Positions 49,650-58,920 are shown, numbered from the stretch's first letter. The stretch: 64,000 bases of DNA from Rhodobacteraceae bacterium Alg238-R152 (GCA_900537125.1 UNRJ01000008.1:62001-126000); one strand, 5' to 3'. A program made the numbers and translations. Notes: a model not told the origin generated them from the letters alone.

Positions 49650-49715
49650 CCGCCCATCACATTCTGATGTGTCGGGCATCCGATATATCTGTCAACCAAT
49701 CATGGAAGACCTAAC

Positions 49716-50177
49716 ATGAAAACCTTCTCTGCTACTCCGGCAGACATCGAGAAGAAATGGATCATCATCGACGCCGAAGGCGTGGTGCTGGGCCGTCTCG
49801 CGTCGATCGTCGCCATGCGCCTGCGCGGCAAGCACAAGGCCACCTTTACTCCGAACATGGATACCGGTGACAATGTCATCGTGATCAATGCGGATAAGAT
49901 CCAATTGACCGGCAAAAAACGCGCGGACAAAACCTACTACTGGCACACTGGCCACCCGGGCGGTATCAAATCTCGCACCGCAGGTCAGATCCTAGAAGGT
50001 GCGCACCCAGAGCGCGTCGTGACCAAAGCGGTTCAGCGCATGTTGCCTGGCAACCGCCTGTCGCGTCAGATCATGACCAACCTGCGTGTCTACGCCGGTG
50101 CGGAACATCCGCATGAGGCGCAAGCCCCAGAAGTGCTGGACGTTAAGTCCATGAACAGCAAAAACACCCGGAGCTAA
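49716..50177 (+). CDS. rplM: 50S ribosomal protein L13
   Basis: L13 is an early assembly protein of the large ribosomal subunit. The 153-residue protein has [17 protein letters not shown] at the N-terminus, the conserved [13 protein letters not shown] near residue 70 and the [13 protein letters not shown] block. It is followed by rpsI after three bases, the conserved L13-S9 operon, and preceded by a clear promoter. Confidence 0.98.
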   Translation: MKTFSATPADIEKKWIIIDAEGVVLGRLASIVAMRLRGKHKATFTPNMDTGDNVIVINADKIQLTGKKRADKTYYWHTGHPGGIKSRTAGQILEGAHPERVVTKAVQRMLPGNRLSRQIMTNLRVYAGAEHPHEAQAPEVLDVKSMNSKNTRS

Positions 50178-50180
50178 TCA

Positions 50181-50666
50181 ATGGCTGATCAAATCAACTC
50201 GCTTGAAGAGCTGAACGCCGTTGCCGGTGAAGAAGCTGTCGTTGTCGAAGCCGTACTGCGTGAGCCTGTGCGTGACGAATTGGGCCGCGCCTATGCGACC
50301 GGTAAACGTAAAGACGCTGTTGCCCGCGTTTGGATCAAGCCGGGTTCCGGCAAGGTCATCGTGAACGGCAAAGACCAGGACAAGTATTTTGCGCGTCCGG
50401 TTCTGCAGCTGATCCTGCGTCAGCCAATGCAGGTTGCTGGCGTTGAAGGTGAATTCGACGTTTACGCCACCGTCAAAGGCGGCGGTCTGACCGGTCAAGC
50501 TGGTGCGGTTAAGCACGGTATTTCTAAAGCTCTGCAGCTTTATGAACCCTCCCTGCGCGCACCACTGAAAGCCGCAGGCTTCCTGACACGCGACAGCCGT
50601 GTCGTGGAACGTAAGAAATACGGTAAGCGCAAAGCGCGTCGTTCGTTCCAGTTCTCCAAGCGTTAA
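50181..50666 (+). CDS. rpsI: 30S ribosomal protein S9
   Basis: S9 binds the head of the small subunit; its C-terminal tail contacts the P-site tRNA. The 161-residue protein has an acidic N-terminal extension of about 30 residues typical of alphaproteobacteria, then [14 protein letters not shown], and the C-terminal [18 protein letters not shown] tail. It ends the operon at a strong terminator. Confidence 0.98.
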   Translation: MADQINSLEELNAVAGEEAVVVEAVLREPVRDELGRAYATGKRKDAVARVWIKPGSGKVIVNGKDQDKYFARPVLQLILRQPMQVAGVEGEFDVYATVKGGGLTGQAGAVKHGISKALQLYEPSLRAPLKAAGFLTRDSRVVERKKYGKRKARRSFQFSKR

Positions 50667-50689
50667 TCGCTGGATTACTTTGGTTTTGG

Positions 50690-50718
50690 AAAGGCCGCTC
50701 CTCAGGAGCGGCCTTTTT
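50690..50718 (+). terminator. Rho-independent terminator of rplM-rpsI
   Basis: A 13-pair perfect stem with a CA centre (AAAGGCCGCTCCT / GGAGCGGCCTTT) is followed by TTTTT, 24 bases beyond the rpsI stop. Confidence 0.93.
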
Positions 50719-50829
50719 GCATTTGGAGTTGGTGGAGTTTTTCGATTTTGACGATATTTCCGCCTGCTCAATGCAAAGGGTTTCCTATAAACGGTCAGTA
50801 GCCAAGCCGCTGATCTGAAAGGAAAGACT

Positions 50830-51993
50830 GTGAACAATGCAATGTGGACATACCCTTGGGATGTCGCCGATATTGGACAGGAAGCCGTTTCAAAAGAGCT
50901 ACAAGATCTCGGATTTGATACAATCAGTTTGGCTACGGTTTACCACGCGGGACGGTTCTTGCAGGTACGCAGTCCTAAGCGGCGGGCGTATTTCCCAGAA
51001 GACGGCACGCTCTATTTTCGCCCTGATCCCGCAATCTGGAAAGGGCAGGCTGTGCAGCCGCTGGTTTCATCTCTGGCGCAAGAACAGGATGTGTTGCGTG
51101 GCATGATTGACGCCCGAGACAAAGGGGGATTGGACGTGTCCTGTTGGACGGTGTGCCTGCACAACTCGGCCCTTGGGTTTGCCAATCCCGACCTTGTGAC
51201 GCGGAATGCTTTTGGGGATGCCAACTCCTACAATCTCTGCCCAGCAAATCCAAAGGCACAGGCCTATGTGGGAAATTTGGTCAGCGATATTTCGCAGAAC
51301 TACCAACCAAACCGGATTGAGTTGGAGAGCCCCAATTTTCTCGGATTTGCGCATGATTACCACCATGAGAAAGACATGGTTGGATTGCCGCTCGAAGGTG
51401 ATTTCCTGATGGCATTGTGTTTCTGTGAGCATTGCCGGGCAGCAGGGCAAACTGCTGGGTTGGATATCGCTGCGTTGCAAACTCGCGTGAGAGCCATGAT
51501 TGATCAGATGTGTGCCGCAGATACGCCGCAACGACTGTGCCCGGATTTCCCCGACAAAGGACTGGACGCATTTGATTTTGACGCGGAGTTGCGCAGCTAT
51601 CTTGAGCTGCGGTTTATCCATGTAAACGCAGTGCTAGGACAAGCAAAATCCACCTGTGCAACTTCTACGGAGTTGATGTTAATTGATGGGCAAGCAGGTT
51701 GGCTTGGTGGAGTGGATCACGTAGCCGCGGCAGAGATTGGACTGAAGATTATGCTCTGCGCCTATGACATGGGGGCGAATGCGGCGCAGGAATTGGCGGC
51801 ATACGCGATGTCTTTGCCAAAGGACGCGGGTGGACAGGTTGGTTTGCGTTTGGGGTATCCGGAATTTTCCGGTCAAGAGGCGTTTGGCGAGCGTGTAAGC
51901 TTGTTGCGTCAAAAGGGTATGACAGGGCTCAACCTCTACAATTTTGGTTTGGTGCCAAAGGCACGGCTCGATTGGGTGCGCGGGGCACTGTAA
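50830..51993 (+). CDS. Unknown protein, probable TIM-barrel (glycoside-hydrolase-like)
   Basis: The 387-residue cytosolic protein reads MNNAMWTYPWDVADIGQEAV and continues with alternating strands and helices that suggest a (beta/alpha)8 barrel. Candidate active-site acids sit in RIELESPNFLGF and YPEFSG. A Cys-rich stretch, ALCFCEHCRAAG near residue 200, may bind a metal or stabilise the loop. The start is a GTG with AAGGAAA upstream. It stands alone after rpsI. I do not recognise the family by name; similarity to alpha-amylase-like or fucosidase-like barrels is only an impression. Confidence 0.6.
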   Translation: MNNAMWTYPWDVADIGQEAVSKELQDLGFDTISLATVYHAGRFLQVRSPKRRAYFPEDGTLYFRPDPAIWKGQAVQPLVSSLAQEQDVLRGMIDARDKGGLDVSCWTVCLHNSALGFANPDLVTRNAFGDANSYNLCPANPKAQAYVGNLVSDISQNYQPNRIELESPNFLGFAHDYHHEKDMVGLPLEGDFLMALCFCEHCRAAGQTAGLDIAALQTRVRAMIDQMCAADTPQRLCPDFPDKGLDAFDFDAELRSYLELRFIHVNAVLGQAKSTCATSTELMLIDGQAGWLGGVDHVAAAEIGLKIMLCAYDMGANAAQELAAYAMSLPKDAGGQVGLRLGYPEFSGQEAFGERVSLLRQKGMTGLNLYNFGLVPKARLDWVRGAL

Positions 51994-52083
51994 GCTAGGA
52001 TTATCTGCAGGCTTTGATCCAGTAAAAACTACGGAAGGGTGTTTGGAAGAGAACAGCCTCCCGTTAACGAGCCCCTGACTCAA

Positions 52084-52099
52084 TTAACGATTGATTAAC
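52084..52099 (+). promoter_or_regulatory. Perfect CtrA box upstream of the multiheme cytochrome operon
   Basis: The 16 bases read TTAA-N7-TTAAC, the full CtrA consensus. It lies 57 bases before the first cytochrome gene. A rough base-frequency estimate gives less than one chance match per window for TTAA-N7-TTAA. Confidence 0.65.
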
Positions 52100-52155
52100 C
52101 AATATCCGTAAAACTCTTTACGTGATTAATTTGTATTTTTGTTTTGGAGGGTCGC

Positions 52156-52830
52156 ATGGCATTGCCATCTGCCCGAAGTGTACGTCTTTGGGCTGTGTTG
52201 GCTTTTTTGCCCACCGCTGTTTGGGCAGGGTTTGCTTTGACGCATACGGAAACTCAAACATCAATTGCTCACGGACCTCTGATTGAAGCGCACGCAGGTG
52301 TTGCGTGCGCAGAGTGCCACGTCAAGACGGCTGGTACGGTGCGTCAGCAAATTCAAGCGCAGATTCGATACTTGGTTGGGGTGAGAGAGACACCAGTGGA
52401 TTTTGGCTATGCTGAGGTGCAGTCAGCGCAATGTTTGGCTTGCCATTCGCGTCCAAATGAGCGCCACCCAATTTATCGGTTCCGAGAACCGCGCTTTGTT
52501 AAAGCCGTAACAGATGTGGATGCACGTAGTTGTTTGGGGTGTCATTCGGAGCACATCCCTCAGATTGTGACGGAGATGCCAACGCTGTGTCAGGCCTGTC
52601 ACGGTGACCTGACGTTGAAGAATGACCCCGTTGATGTCTCGCATGAAGACCTCATTGCGCAGAGAAACTGGGAAAGTTGTTTGGGGTGCCATGACTTCCA
52701 TGGCAACCATCCTTTCCAAACACCAACCACACTAACGGACAGGGTGGCCGAAGTTGCGATCTGGGCGTATTTCCAAGGAGGGGAAGATCCCTTTGGCGGC
52801 CCCAAATTTTATAAGGGCAAAGCGCCATGA
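52156..52830 (+). CDS. Pentaheme c-type cytochrome, membrane-anchored
   Basis: The 224-residue protein has an N-terminal hydrophobic segment at residues 9-28 and five heme c motifs: CAECH (51-55), CLACH (93-97), CLGCH (126-130), CQACH (145-149) and CLGCH (175-179). Many extra His residues (39, 46, 104, 133, 163, 182, 185) can act as second ligands. The pattern resembles NapC/NrfB-type electron transfer proteins but is not a close match to either. I chose the ATG at 52156, five bases after GGAGG. Its stop overlaps the next gene by four bases, and a CtrA box precedes it. Confidence 0.85.
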   Translation: MALPSARSVRLWAVLAFLPTAVWAGFALTHTETQTSIAHGPLIEAHAGVACAECHVKTAGTVRQQIQAQIRYLVGVRETPVDFGYAEVQSAQCLACHSRPNERHPIYRFREPRFVKAVTDVDARSCLGCHSEHIPQIVTEMPTLCQACHGDLTLKNDPVDVSHEDLIAQRNWESCLGCHDFHGNHPFQTPTTLTDRVAEVAIWAYFQGGEDPFGGPKFYKGKAP

Positions 52831-53699
52831 CACTGACGCGTATCATGTTTGTTGGTGGCTTTGCCTGTCTAGCAATATATCTACTAGTGTCCGCCCCTGA
52901 GCCTTTGCCGGATGGGGACATGCGCGCCGCTGGATGTCGCCACCCCGTGAACGCGATGTTTGATGGGGTGAATGCCATCAACCAGGTTGCGCGGGGGATT
53001 TACACCAAGAGGATTGTTGGTGGAGGCCTGGCTGCGGGGCTGAAATTCGGGGAAGATTGGCAAGAGCCAGGTGTGGAGCAAGGGCCATTGCCGGCGCTGT
53101 TTCTCCGGGCGACAGCGGCGCATTTGGAAACATTACCGCCACGGTTGGGATTGTTCCTTGGCTCAGATGCGCCAATCAACAAATCCAATTTGATTGGTGA
53201 AGCACAAAAGGCCGTATTTTCGGAGGTAAAATCCACCCGTGTGGCGGCGTATTCCGAAGATACACAGATTGGTTTTGTCGCGATGTATCCGGATGTTGCG
53301 GGTGTTGCGCCCTGTGTGACTTGTCATAATGACCACGTCGATAGTCCCAAAAAGGACTGGAAACTCAATGATGTGATGGGAGCAACCACCTGGACGTACC
53401 CGGAGGCCGAGGTCTCAGCGGATCAGTTTTTTGCAGTGGTGGATGCGGTGTACACTTCGGTTGCGCATACCTATGGTGCATACCTCGATAAAACCGCTGA
53501 TTTTGCACAACCCGTGGCAATTGGCGATGCGTGGCCCAGCACAACCCAACGTGTGCTCCCCACCACAGAAGCATTTTTGGAAGAAGTCAGACAGCAGGCG
53601 GCACCCGCCTTGGTGCAGGCAATGATGCATGATCGCCAACCACCTTCTAGCCAAATGGCTGTGCAAGCCTCTCGAGGAGATGTGTCATGCGGGTTCTGA
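52827..53699 (+). CDS. Tll0287-like (DUF3365) monoheme cytochrome c
   Basis: The 290-residue protein has a short N-terminal hydrophobic segment and the Tll0287-like pattern: LPALFLRATA, LFLGSDAPINKSN and the heme site CVTCHNDHVDSPKKDW (residues 163-178), a sequence characteristic of DUF3365, often used as a periplasmic heme sensor domain. Here it stands without an output domain. It overlaps the pentaheme gene by four bases and the membrane gene by 13, so translation of the three is coupled. Confidence 0.85.
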   Translation: MTLTRIMFVGGFACLAIYLLVSAPEPLPDGDMRAAGCRHPVNAMFDGVNAINQVARGIYTKRIVGGGLAAGLKFGEDWQEPGVEQGPLPALFLRATAAHLETLPPRLGLFLGSDAPINKSNLIGEAQKAVFSEVKSTRVAAYSEDTQIGFVAMYPDVAGVAPCVTCHNDHVDSPKKDWKLNDVMGATTWTYPEAEVSADQFFAVVDAVYTSVAHTYGAYLDKTADFAQPVAIGDAWPSTTQRVLPTTEAFLEEVRQQAAPALVQAMMHDRQPPSSQMAVQASRGDVSCGF

Positions 53700-54175
53700 A
53701 GGCAACGCTGCAACGCTCCCCTTATGTTTTGCCCATTGTCCTGTGTGTCTTACTTGGGGCGACCTTTTTGGCCCTCGAAATACGGCCAGTGGCAAGGCAG
53801 CTTACCGGGTTTGCGCAGCAGGTGATCACGGGCCTTATACTACTGGTTTTTCTTGGCTACCAATGGGTGCTATTTTTCATGCGCGTCACAAAACAAACAG
53901 GAAATGCGCGGAAAGCCCTTGTGCGACATCGATGGGTCGGCGTGGCGGTCACGTTTGTGTTTGCCGTTCATGCCGTACGCTTTGGTCATATTTGGATGAG
54001 CACGTTGAGTGCTGTGGTGTTTTTGATTGCGGTGACTGGGGTGCTTAACCGTGAAGTGCTGCGGTATCGCAGCAATGCAATTTATCTGTGTTGGCTGGTT
54101 TTACACATCGGCTCTTCCGCAGCCTTGGTGCCTTTGGTGGCAGTGCACATCTGGGTGGCACTCGCCTACCAATAG
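53687..54175 (+). CDS. Membrane diheme cytochrome b, ferric reductase-like transmembrane domain
   Basis: The 162-residue protein has five predicted helices. Two histidine pairs spaced exactly 13 apart are seen, His81-His95 and His140-His154, the arrangement that binds two stacked hemes in ferric reductase and NADPH oxidase type proteins. No flavin or NADPH domain is present, so the electron donor or acceptor must be a partner, most simply the two heme c proteins encoded in the same operon. The protein could carry electrons across the inner membrane. Confidence 0.75.
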   Translation: MRVLKATLQRSPYVLPIVLCVLLGATFLALEIRPVARQLTGFAQQVITGLILLVFLGYQWVLFFMRVTKQTGNARKALVRHRWVGVAVTFVFAVHAVRFGHIWMSTLSAVVFLIAVTGVLNREVLRYRSNAIYLCWLVLHIGSSAALVPLVAVHIWVALAYQ

Positions 54176-54183
54176 GCGTGATG

Positions 54184-54759
54184 TTATTGCGCAATCGCCG
54201 CGTAGGCGGACCAGACATTTTCCAACAATGCGGGATCCGCACCTTTGGCTTCTGCGGCCTGCAGCAGGTTTTTGGCAGCCTCCATATCACGTGGCATGTG
54301 AATACCGGTGACTAGCTCACCTGCCAACATGGCGCCGGCATCGCCAAACCCGCCTTCAAGTGCCAAAACCAAGAGGCCTGCGCCAGAGTCGGTGTTTTGC
54401 GGAAGGCCCAGGCCCCGGATCATGCGCACTCCGCCGTAGGCCAGCGCCACGGGGTAGCCTTCTTGGGCTGCGCGCAGGTAGAAATAGGATATCTGTTCAT
54501 CATCGCCGGTGTAATAGGCGCAGTTTTGGGAAGCGACCAGCCAAGCCAAAGCGGATAACGCCGCTGGGTTGCCTTGTTTTTCAGGGTCTGCAGCAGCGAT
54601 CAAGCGGCCAAAAGCGTCTGCGTCACCTGCACAAGCGAGGTCGCTTTCAGCAGTGTATTTGGCGCGGTCCTCTTCAAACTCGGCTATAGGGCGCACGTCT
54701 TGGGCGGTTGCGATGGATGCGCAAGCCATCAATATGGCAGGAAGAATTACGTGTTTCAC
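54184..54759 (-). CDS. Exported Sel1-like repeat protein
   Basis: The 191-residue protein starts at a GTG at 54759, with GAGGA seven bases upstream, and has a signal peptide ending in ATAQ. The rest has helical repeats with patterns of the Sel1/TPR type (ALAYGGVRMIRGLGLPQN and AGAMLAGELVTG). Sel1-like proteins mediate protein-protein contacts. It is the last of a minus-strand run after tetR, ppk2 and metA, with 13 bases to tetR. Confidence 0.75.
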   Translation of the reverse strand: MKHVILPAILMACASIATAQDVRPIAEFEEDRAKYTAESDLACAGDADAFGRLIAAADPEKQGNPAALSALAWLVASQNCAYYTGDDEQISYFYLRAAQEGYPVALAYGGVRMIRGLGLPQNTDSGAGLLVLALEGGFGDAGAMLAGELVTGIHMPRDMEAAKNLLQAAEAKGADPALLENVWSAYAAIAQ

Positions 54760-54772
54760 TTCGGGTCCTCGT

Positions 54773-55390
54773 TCATTGGTCCGGCGCAATCAACCCAAGC
54801 CCGCGTAGGTAGACACCGATGCCGCTTTCCAGCAGGTCTTCGGGGGCAAACGGGCTTTGGGTTCCGGGGGAGTTTCGCGCGTATAGTTCGACCACGCCGT
54901 GGCTCATCGCCCAGATATGGGCGGAAAACATGCTGGCGGGGGGGCGTTTTTCCGGCGGAATGTGTTTGGAGAGCTCAGCGGCGGCGTGTTCCATAACGCC
55001 GCGCGCACGGGTGGCCACGGCGGCGAGTTCTGGCGTACGGTTTACGGAGATGCCGCTTTCAAACATCGCAATGTAGTGTCCGGGGTATTTGCGGGCAAAG
55101 GCGAGGTAGGCGCGTCCTGTGGCTTCAAAGGAGGCCAAAGCGGAGGGCTGGCCCTTGTCAAAAGCAAACTGCATCAAATCAGCAAAGATTTCATAGCCTT
55201 GGCGGGCAGCTTCGGCGATCAGGTCCTCGCGGCCTTCAAAATGGCGATAGACTGCCGCAGGGGTCACACCTGCTGTTTTGGCCGCCTCCGATAGGGTAAA
55301 GCCGGTTGGGCCCTTGGCCTCGATCAGGCTGAGAGCGGCTTCAACCAAAGCCTGGCGCAGATTGCCGTGATGATAGCCGCGTTTAGGCAT
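54773..55390 (-). CDS. TetR/AcrR-family transcriptional regulator
   Basis: The 205-residue protein has an N-terminal helix-turn-helix ([28 protein letters not shown] near residues 35-60) and an all-helical ligand-binding domain with the TetR_C_33-like pattern. The start at 55390 ([10 protein letters not shown]) overlaps the ppk2 stop by eight bases, so it is translationally coupled to ppk2. It is likely to control this gene group or a nearby efflux or metabolic gene; the ligand is unknown. Confidence 0.88.
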   Translation of the reverse strand: MPKRGYHHGNLRQALVEAALSLIEAKGPTGFTLSEAAKTAGVTPAAVYRHFEGREDLIAEAARQGYEIFADLMQFAFDKGQPSALASFEATGRAYLAFARKYPGHYIAMFESGISVNRTPELAAVATRARGVMEHAAAELSKHIPPEKRPPASMFSAHIWAMSHGVVELYARNSPGTQSPFAPEDLLESGIGVYLRGLGLIAPDQ

Positions 55391-56252
55391 TCCAAATGTC
55401 CGGTCCACCACAGATTTTTGTGTCAATTTCTCCGATGGCGTTGACGCTCTTGCGGTCGTAGGGCAACGCATGCAGCACCGTTCGAATGGCATTCAGGCGC
55501 GCTCGGCGTTTGTCGTCTGAGCGGACAATTGTCCATGGTGCCGCGTCGGTGTGGGTCCGGCGCAGCGTCTCGCCAATTGCGTCAGTGTACGCGTCCCACC
55601 GCTTGAGGCCTTCAACGTCAATCCAGCTTAGCTTCCATTGTTTAAGAGGGTCGGTTTCCCGGCTCAGGAAGCGACGCAGCTGTTCCGCGCGGCCGACGTT
55701 GAGCCAGAACTTAAACAAGTAAATTCCGTCGTTTACGAGTGTTTCTTCGAGGTTGGGCGCCTGGTGGAAGAAACGTTCACGCTCGTAATGCTCGCAGAAT
55801 CTAAAGACCTTTTCGACCACGCCACGATTGTACCAACTGCGGTCGAAGAGCACCAATTCGCCGCCAGATGGCAGGTGGTCGAAGTAGCGTTGGAAATACC
55901 ACTGGCTGCGCTCGGCGTCGGTGGGTTTGGAGAGCGCCACAATGCGGGCGCCGCGCGGGTTCAGATTCTCGCGGAACCGCTTGATGGTGCCGCCTTTGCC
56001 AGCGGCATCGCGGCCTTCAAATACGCACGCGATGCGGGCGCCGCTTTCCTTGGCCCAGTGCTGCATTTTAACCAGTTCGATCTGCAAGGCTTCAAGTTCG
56101 GCCTCGTAGGTTTTGCGGCCCAAGCGGTCCTTGTGCGGGTAACTGTTGGAGAGGATGTCATTCTTGCCAGCGTCTAGGATAGCCGCGCGCACCTTGGCAG
56201 GGGCCTCGTTTTCAAAGTAGGCGCTGATCGCACCGTCAAAGGGCAAGTCCAT
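55383..56252 (-). CDS. ppk2: Polyphosphate kinase 2
   Basis: PPK2 uses polyphosphate to phosphorylate nucleotides (GDP or ADP). The 289-residue class I protein has Walker [24 protein letters not shown] with Walker B-like acids, and [15 protein letters not shown] in the lid region. The start at 56252 has GGAG seven bases before it. It is followed by tetR with an eight-base overlap and preceded by metA with about 70 bases. Confidence 0.93.
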   Translation of the reverse strand: MDLPFDGAISAYFENEAPAKVRAAILDAGKNDILSNSYPHKDRLGRKTYEAELEALQIELVKMQHWAKESGARIACVFEGRDAAGKGGTIKRFRENLNPRGARIVALSKPTDAERSQWYFQRYFDHLPSGGELVLFDRSWYNRGVVEKVFRFCEHYERERFFHQAPNLEETLVNDGIYLFKFWLNVGRAEQLRRFLSRETDPLKQWKLSWIDVEGLKRWDAYTDAIGETLRRTHTDAAPWTIVRSDDKRRARLNAIRTVLHALPYDRKSVNAIGEIDTKICGGPDIWNA

Positions 56253-56323
56253 GAAAGCTCTCCGTTTTCCCCAATATGGGGCGTCCTGCACGTCAGTGCA
56301 ATCAGGATGGCGGCGCGCCGACG

Positions 56324-57268
56324 TTAGGCGCGCAGGTCGGTGATTTCATGGCCAATGCGGGACATGTCAAACGGCGTGGTTTGGTAGATCTCGGACACCC
56401 AATTGCCGTAGAGCAAATGTGCGTGGCTGCGCCAGCGGTTCTGCGGTGGGTTGGAGGGGTTGTCGGCCGGGTAATAATTGGACGGCACATTGATGGTCGT
56501 ACCCTCAGAAACGTCGCGATCGTATTCTTGTTTCAACGTGTCACTATCGTATTCGAAGTGATTGAAAATAAACAGATCTCTTGTCTTTGGCGCTTCGATC
56601 AAGCATGGGCCGACGTCTTCGGAATGCAACAGCGTGCGAAGCTCTGGACGGGCATCAACCTCGTCTTGCCGGATTTCGGTCCAACGGCTCACCGGGATCA
56701 CACAGTCGTCTGAAAATCCGCGCAAATACGGGGAGGAATGGGCCAGGTTTTGATGGCGGAAGCAGCCAAAAGCCTTGTGGTCGATGATGTGTTTCTGCAC
56801 GCCGTGGAAATAGTTGATCATTGCCATACCTCCCCAACACACACCAAAGGTGGAGTGCACATGGGAGCGAGTCCAGTCAAAGACTTCGCAGAGCTCGTCC
56901 CAATAGGTGACCTCCTCAAATGGCAGGTGTTCAATAGGCGCGCCGGTGATGATGAGGCCGTCAAATTTCTCACCAGAGGCTTTAACCTCTTGGAATGGCC
57001 GATAAAATTCCGCCATGTGCTCGGCGGCAGTGTTGCGGGTTTTGTGCTCTGACATACGGATGAGCGACAACTCCAACTGCAAGGGGGTCGCACCGATCAG
57101 ACGGGCAAATTGGTTCTCAGTCTGAATTTTCTTCGGCATCAGGTTAAGAAGTCCAATCCGCATCGGGCGGATGTCCTGACGCGATGCTTGATCCGCGGCC
57201 ATGACCATGACGCCTTCGTGCTTGAGCACGTCAAAGGCGGGTAGGTCGGCGGGGATCTTGATGGGCAT
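56324..57268 (-). CDS. metA: Homoserine O-acyltransferase MetA, predicted acetyl-CoA specific
   Basis: MetA activates homoserine for methionine synthesis. The 314-residue protein has the catalytic Cys144 in FGVCWGG, and His/Glu in FNHFEYDS. In this family a Glu at the acyl-CoA specificity position, as in the Bacillus cereus enzyme, favours acetyl-CoA, while the Gly of E. coli gives succinyl-CoA. Here [13 protein letters not shown] places Glu113 at that position, so homoserine O-acetyltransferase activity is predicted. No SAM-II riboswitch is seen in the short 48-base upstream gap. Confidence 0.9.
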   Translation of the reverse strand: MPIKIPADLPAFDVLKHEGVMVMAADQASRQDIRPMRIGLLNLMPKKIQTENQFARLIGATPLQLELSLIRMSEHKTRNTAAEHMAEFYRPFQEVKASGEKFDGLIITGAPIEHLPFEEVTYWDELCEVFDWTRSHVHSTFGVCWGGMAMINYFHGVQKHIIDHKAFGCFRHQNLAHSSPYLRGFSDDCVIPVSRWTEIRQDEVDARPELRTLLHSEDVGPCLIEAPKTRDLFIFNHFEYDSDTLKQEYDRDVSEGTTINVPSNYYPADNPSNPPQNRWRSHAHLLYGNWVSEIYQTTPFDMSRIGHEITDLRA

Positions 57269-57316
57269 GTCAGTCTCTTTATCTGTCAGGTGTTTGATTA
57301 GGCGTGAGGGCCATAG

Positions 57317-58186
57317 TTAGGCGGGGAGGGACGGATGCTCAAGGGCTGCGGCAATCACGTCGACGAAATCGTTAGCCGTGGTGACCTGTGAGACGGCTTC
57401 GGCGGTCACAGTGACACCCCAGCGGGCCATGGCCTCATAGCGCGGTTGCCGATGGGCCAGCGCACGGGCGTAGGTCCAGCGCACAAAGGCGTCCGGGTCA
57501 ACGGCGGTCTCGTCCTGGCCGCTTTCCTCCAGAAAGGCGTGCCAGCACTCTAGTAGGAATTCCGGTTGGTAATACATCGGTTTAGGGGATTTGTCGAAAC
57601 GGCGTACTAACTCTTCGGTATGCGCATCAGAACCCTTGATCCAGACCATCAGGGTGTTCTGAGAAAGGGACGTCAGGATCGGATCTTTGGGGTCTCCCGC
57701 ATCGACAACCTCGCAGATGGAGCCGCCGGTATCGCAGACAAAATGGTCATAGCCGTAGAGATCATGGGCGCGGGATATGAAAGGGGTCGTGTCCATCAAC
57801 GACGCCATTTCAGCGGTGCGATGCTGTCGTTGGCGCTGCATGTATTCGGCAAAGGGCAGGCCGCCTTTTTCGGGGTTGCCTGGCTTGCCTAGGTAGGTGG
57901 AGAGGGGGGCGAGGTTGTTGAAGGTAATGTTGGAACCGATATAGATGCTGTCGGTCATCAACAACTCGCGCAGAAACGGGACTTTCATCGCCTCGCGTTT
58001 GGCGTTGTCGGTGATGTGCTCGCCCATGTAACGGGTGCCAATGCGGTAGTCGACAGAGTAATGAAACCAATCCCCATTGTCACGCAAGGTATTGGAAATG
58101 TGCGTTTTTCCCAATCCAGACATGCCAAAGAGCAGTACTTTTTTCTGCTCTGCGTTGCGCCAATCTTGCGCAGATTTGTAGATCAT
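57317..58186 (-). CDS. P-loop ATPase/kinase-like protein of unknown function
   Basis: The 289-residue cytosolic protein has a Walker A motif FGMSGLGKTHISN near residue 20 and acidic segments further on (HFVCDTGGSICEVVD). It resembles kinases of small molecules or adenylate kinase-like proteins but belongs to no family I can name. It heads the minus-strand group with metA, ppk2, tetR and the Sel1-like gene. Its stop is only 48 bases from the metA start. Confidence 0.65.
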   Translation of the reverse strand: MIYKSAQDWRNAEQKKVLLFGMSGLGKTHISNTLRDNGDWFHYSVDYRIGTRYMGEHITDNAKREAMKVPFLRELLMTDSIYIGSNITFNNLAPLSTYLGKPGNPEKGGLPFAEYMQRQRQHRTAEMASLMDTTPFISRAHDLYGYDHFVCDTGGSICEVVDAGDPKDPILTSLSQNTLMVWIKGSDAHTEELVRRFDKSPKPMYYQPEFLLECWHAFLEESGQDETAVDPDAFVRWTYARALAHRQPRYEAMARWGVTVTAEAVSQVTTANDFVDVIAAALEHPSLPA

Positions 58187-58394
58187 GGCCCCATGCCCTT
58201 TTGTCGGTGTTGCGCATTTTGGTACTGCGCGGCGCAGAGCGGGTCAAACGCAATCGGGAGAGGCTGTGTTAACCCACCAAATCCGTGTCGGTATTACGTC
58301 TGTTTCACAACTGTTTTGCGGAGGTGGGGAGTTTTGCGCCGGGTCAAGATTTAACCAATCGGTCGTTGCGTGCGGCCAGGTCAGCGGCGTGTGG

Positions 58395-58667
58395 CTATCC
58401 TTTGCAGCCCGTCTTTGAGAGTTTGATGCCAGCGATGCTGTGATCCGCAAGCCAGTCTTTTTTGTCCCAGTCGCGGATAATGTCGCGGGTTTGGGCTGGC
58501 ATGAGACCATATCTGGGCAAGATTTCCACTGCTTCGACTGCGGTCATTCGACAGCCATTGTCGCGGATTAGTTGCAGCAGTGTGTCAGAGGCATCTTCAC
58601 TGGCCATGGCAGGGAAGGCGGAGAAGAATAAAGTGGTGACAGCGGCAATTCGCGTGGAAATGGTCAT
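58395..58667 (-). CDS. Small exported protein of unknown function
   Basis: The 90-residue product has a signal peptide ending in AMASE, followed by a compact helical region with two Cys (DNGCRMTAVEAVE and SKTGCKG) that could form a disulfide. I chose the ATG at 58667, with GAGGG upstream. Between it and the ATPase gene lie 208 bases without a gene. It is hypothetical. Confidence 0.6.
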   Translation of the reverse strand: MTISTRIAAVTTLFFSAFPAMASEDASDTLLQLIRDNGCRMTAVEAVEILPRYGLMPAQTRDIIRDWDKKDWLADHSIAGIKLSKTGCKG

Positions 58668-58872
58668 TTTGGACACCCTCAATATTCTAAACAATTGAGG
58701 GGGAGTTTCGGTTTGAATTGACTGTTTGGTCAAGCAAAGCTTACGGGGAGAATTTGCCGAAGCATGTCAAAAATGAGGTGGGCTTACGCACGAGATTTTC
58801 CGCTCGGAACAGGGTGACTTTCATTCACTTTGAATATTGTTGGCTGGAAGAAGTGGGGACGTGCGCAAACAC

Positions 58873-58902
58873 AAAAAAGGCGCGCCCGAAAGCGCGCCTT
58901 TT
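58873..58902 (-). terminator. Rho-independent terminator of pyrG
   Basis: An 11-pair stem (AAAAGGCGCGC / GCGCGCCTTTT on the minus strand) with a six-base loop is followed by a T run, 19 bases beyond the pyrG stop. Confidence 0.9.
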
Positions 58903-58920
58903 GAATTGCGTTGGGCAGGG

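Noticed and set aside
57269-57316. SAM-II riboswitch expected upstream of metA in alphaproteobacteria
   Set aside because: Only 48 bases separate metA from the upstream gene, and no SAM-II pseudoknot elements are seen.
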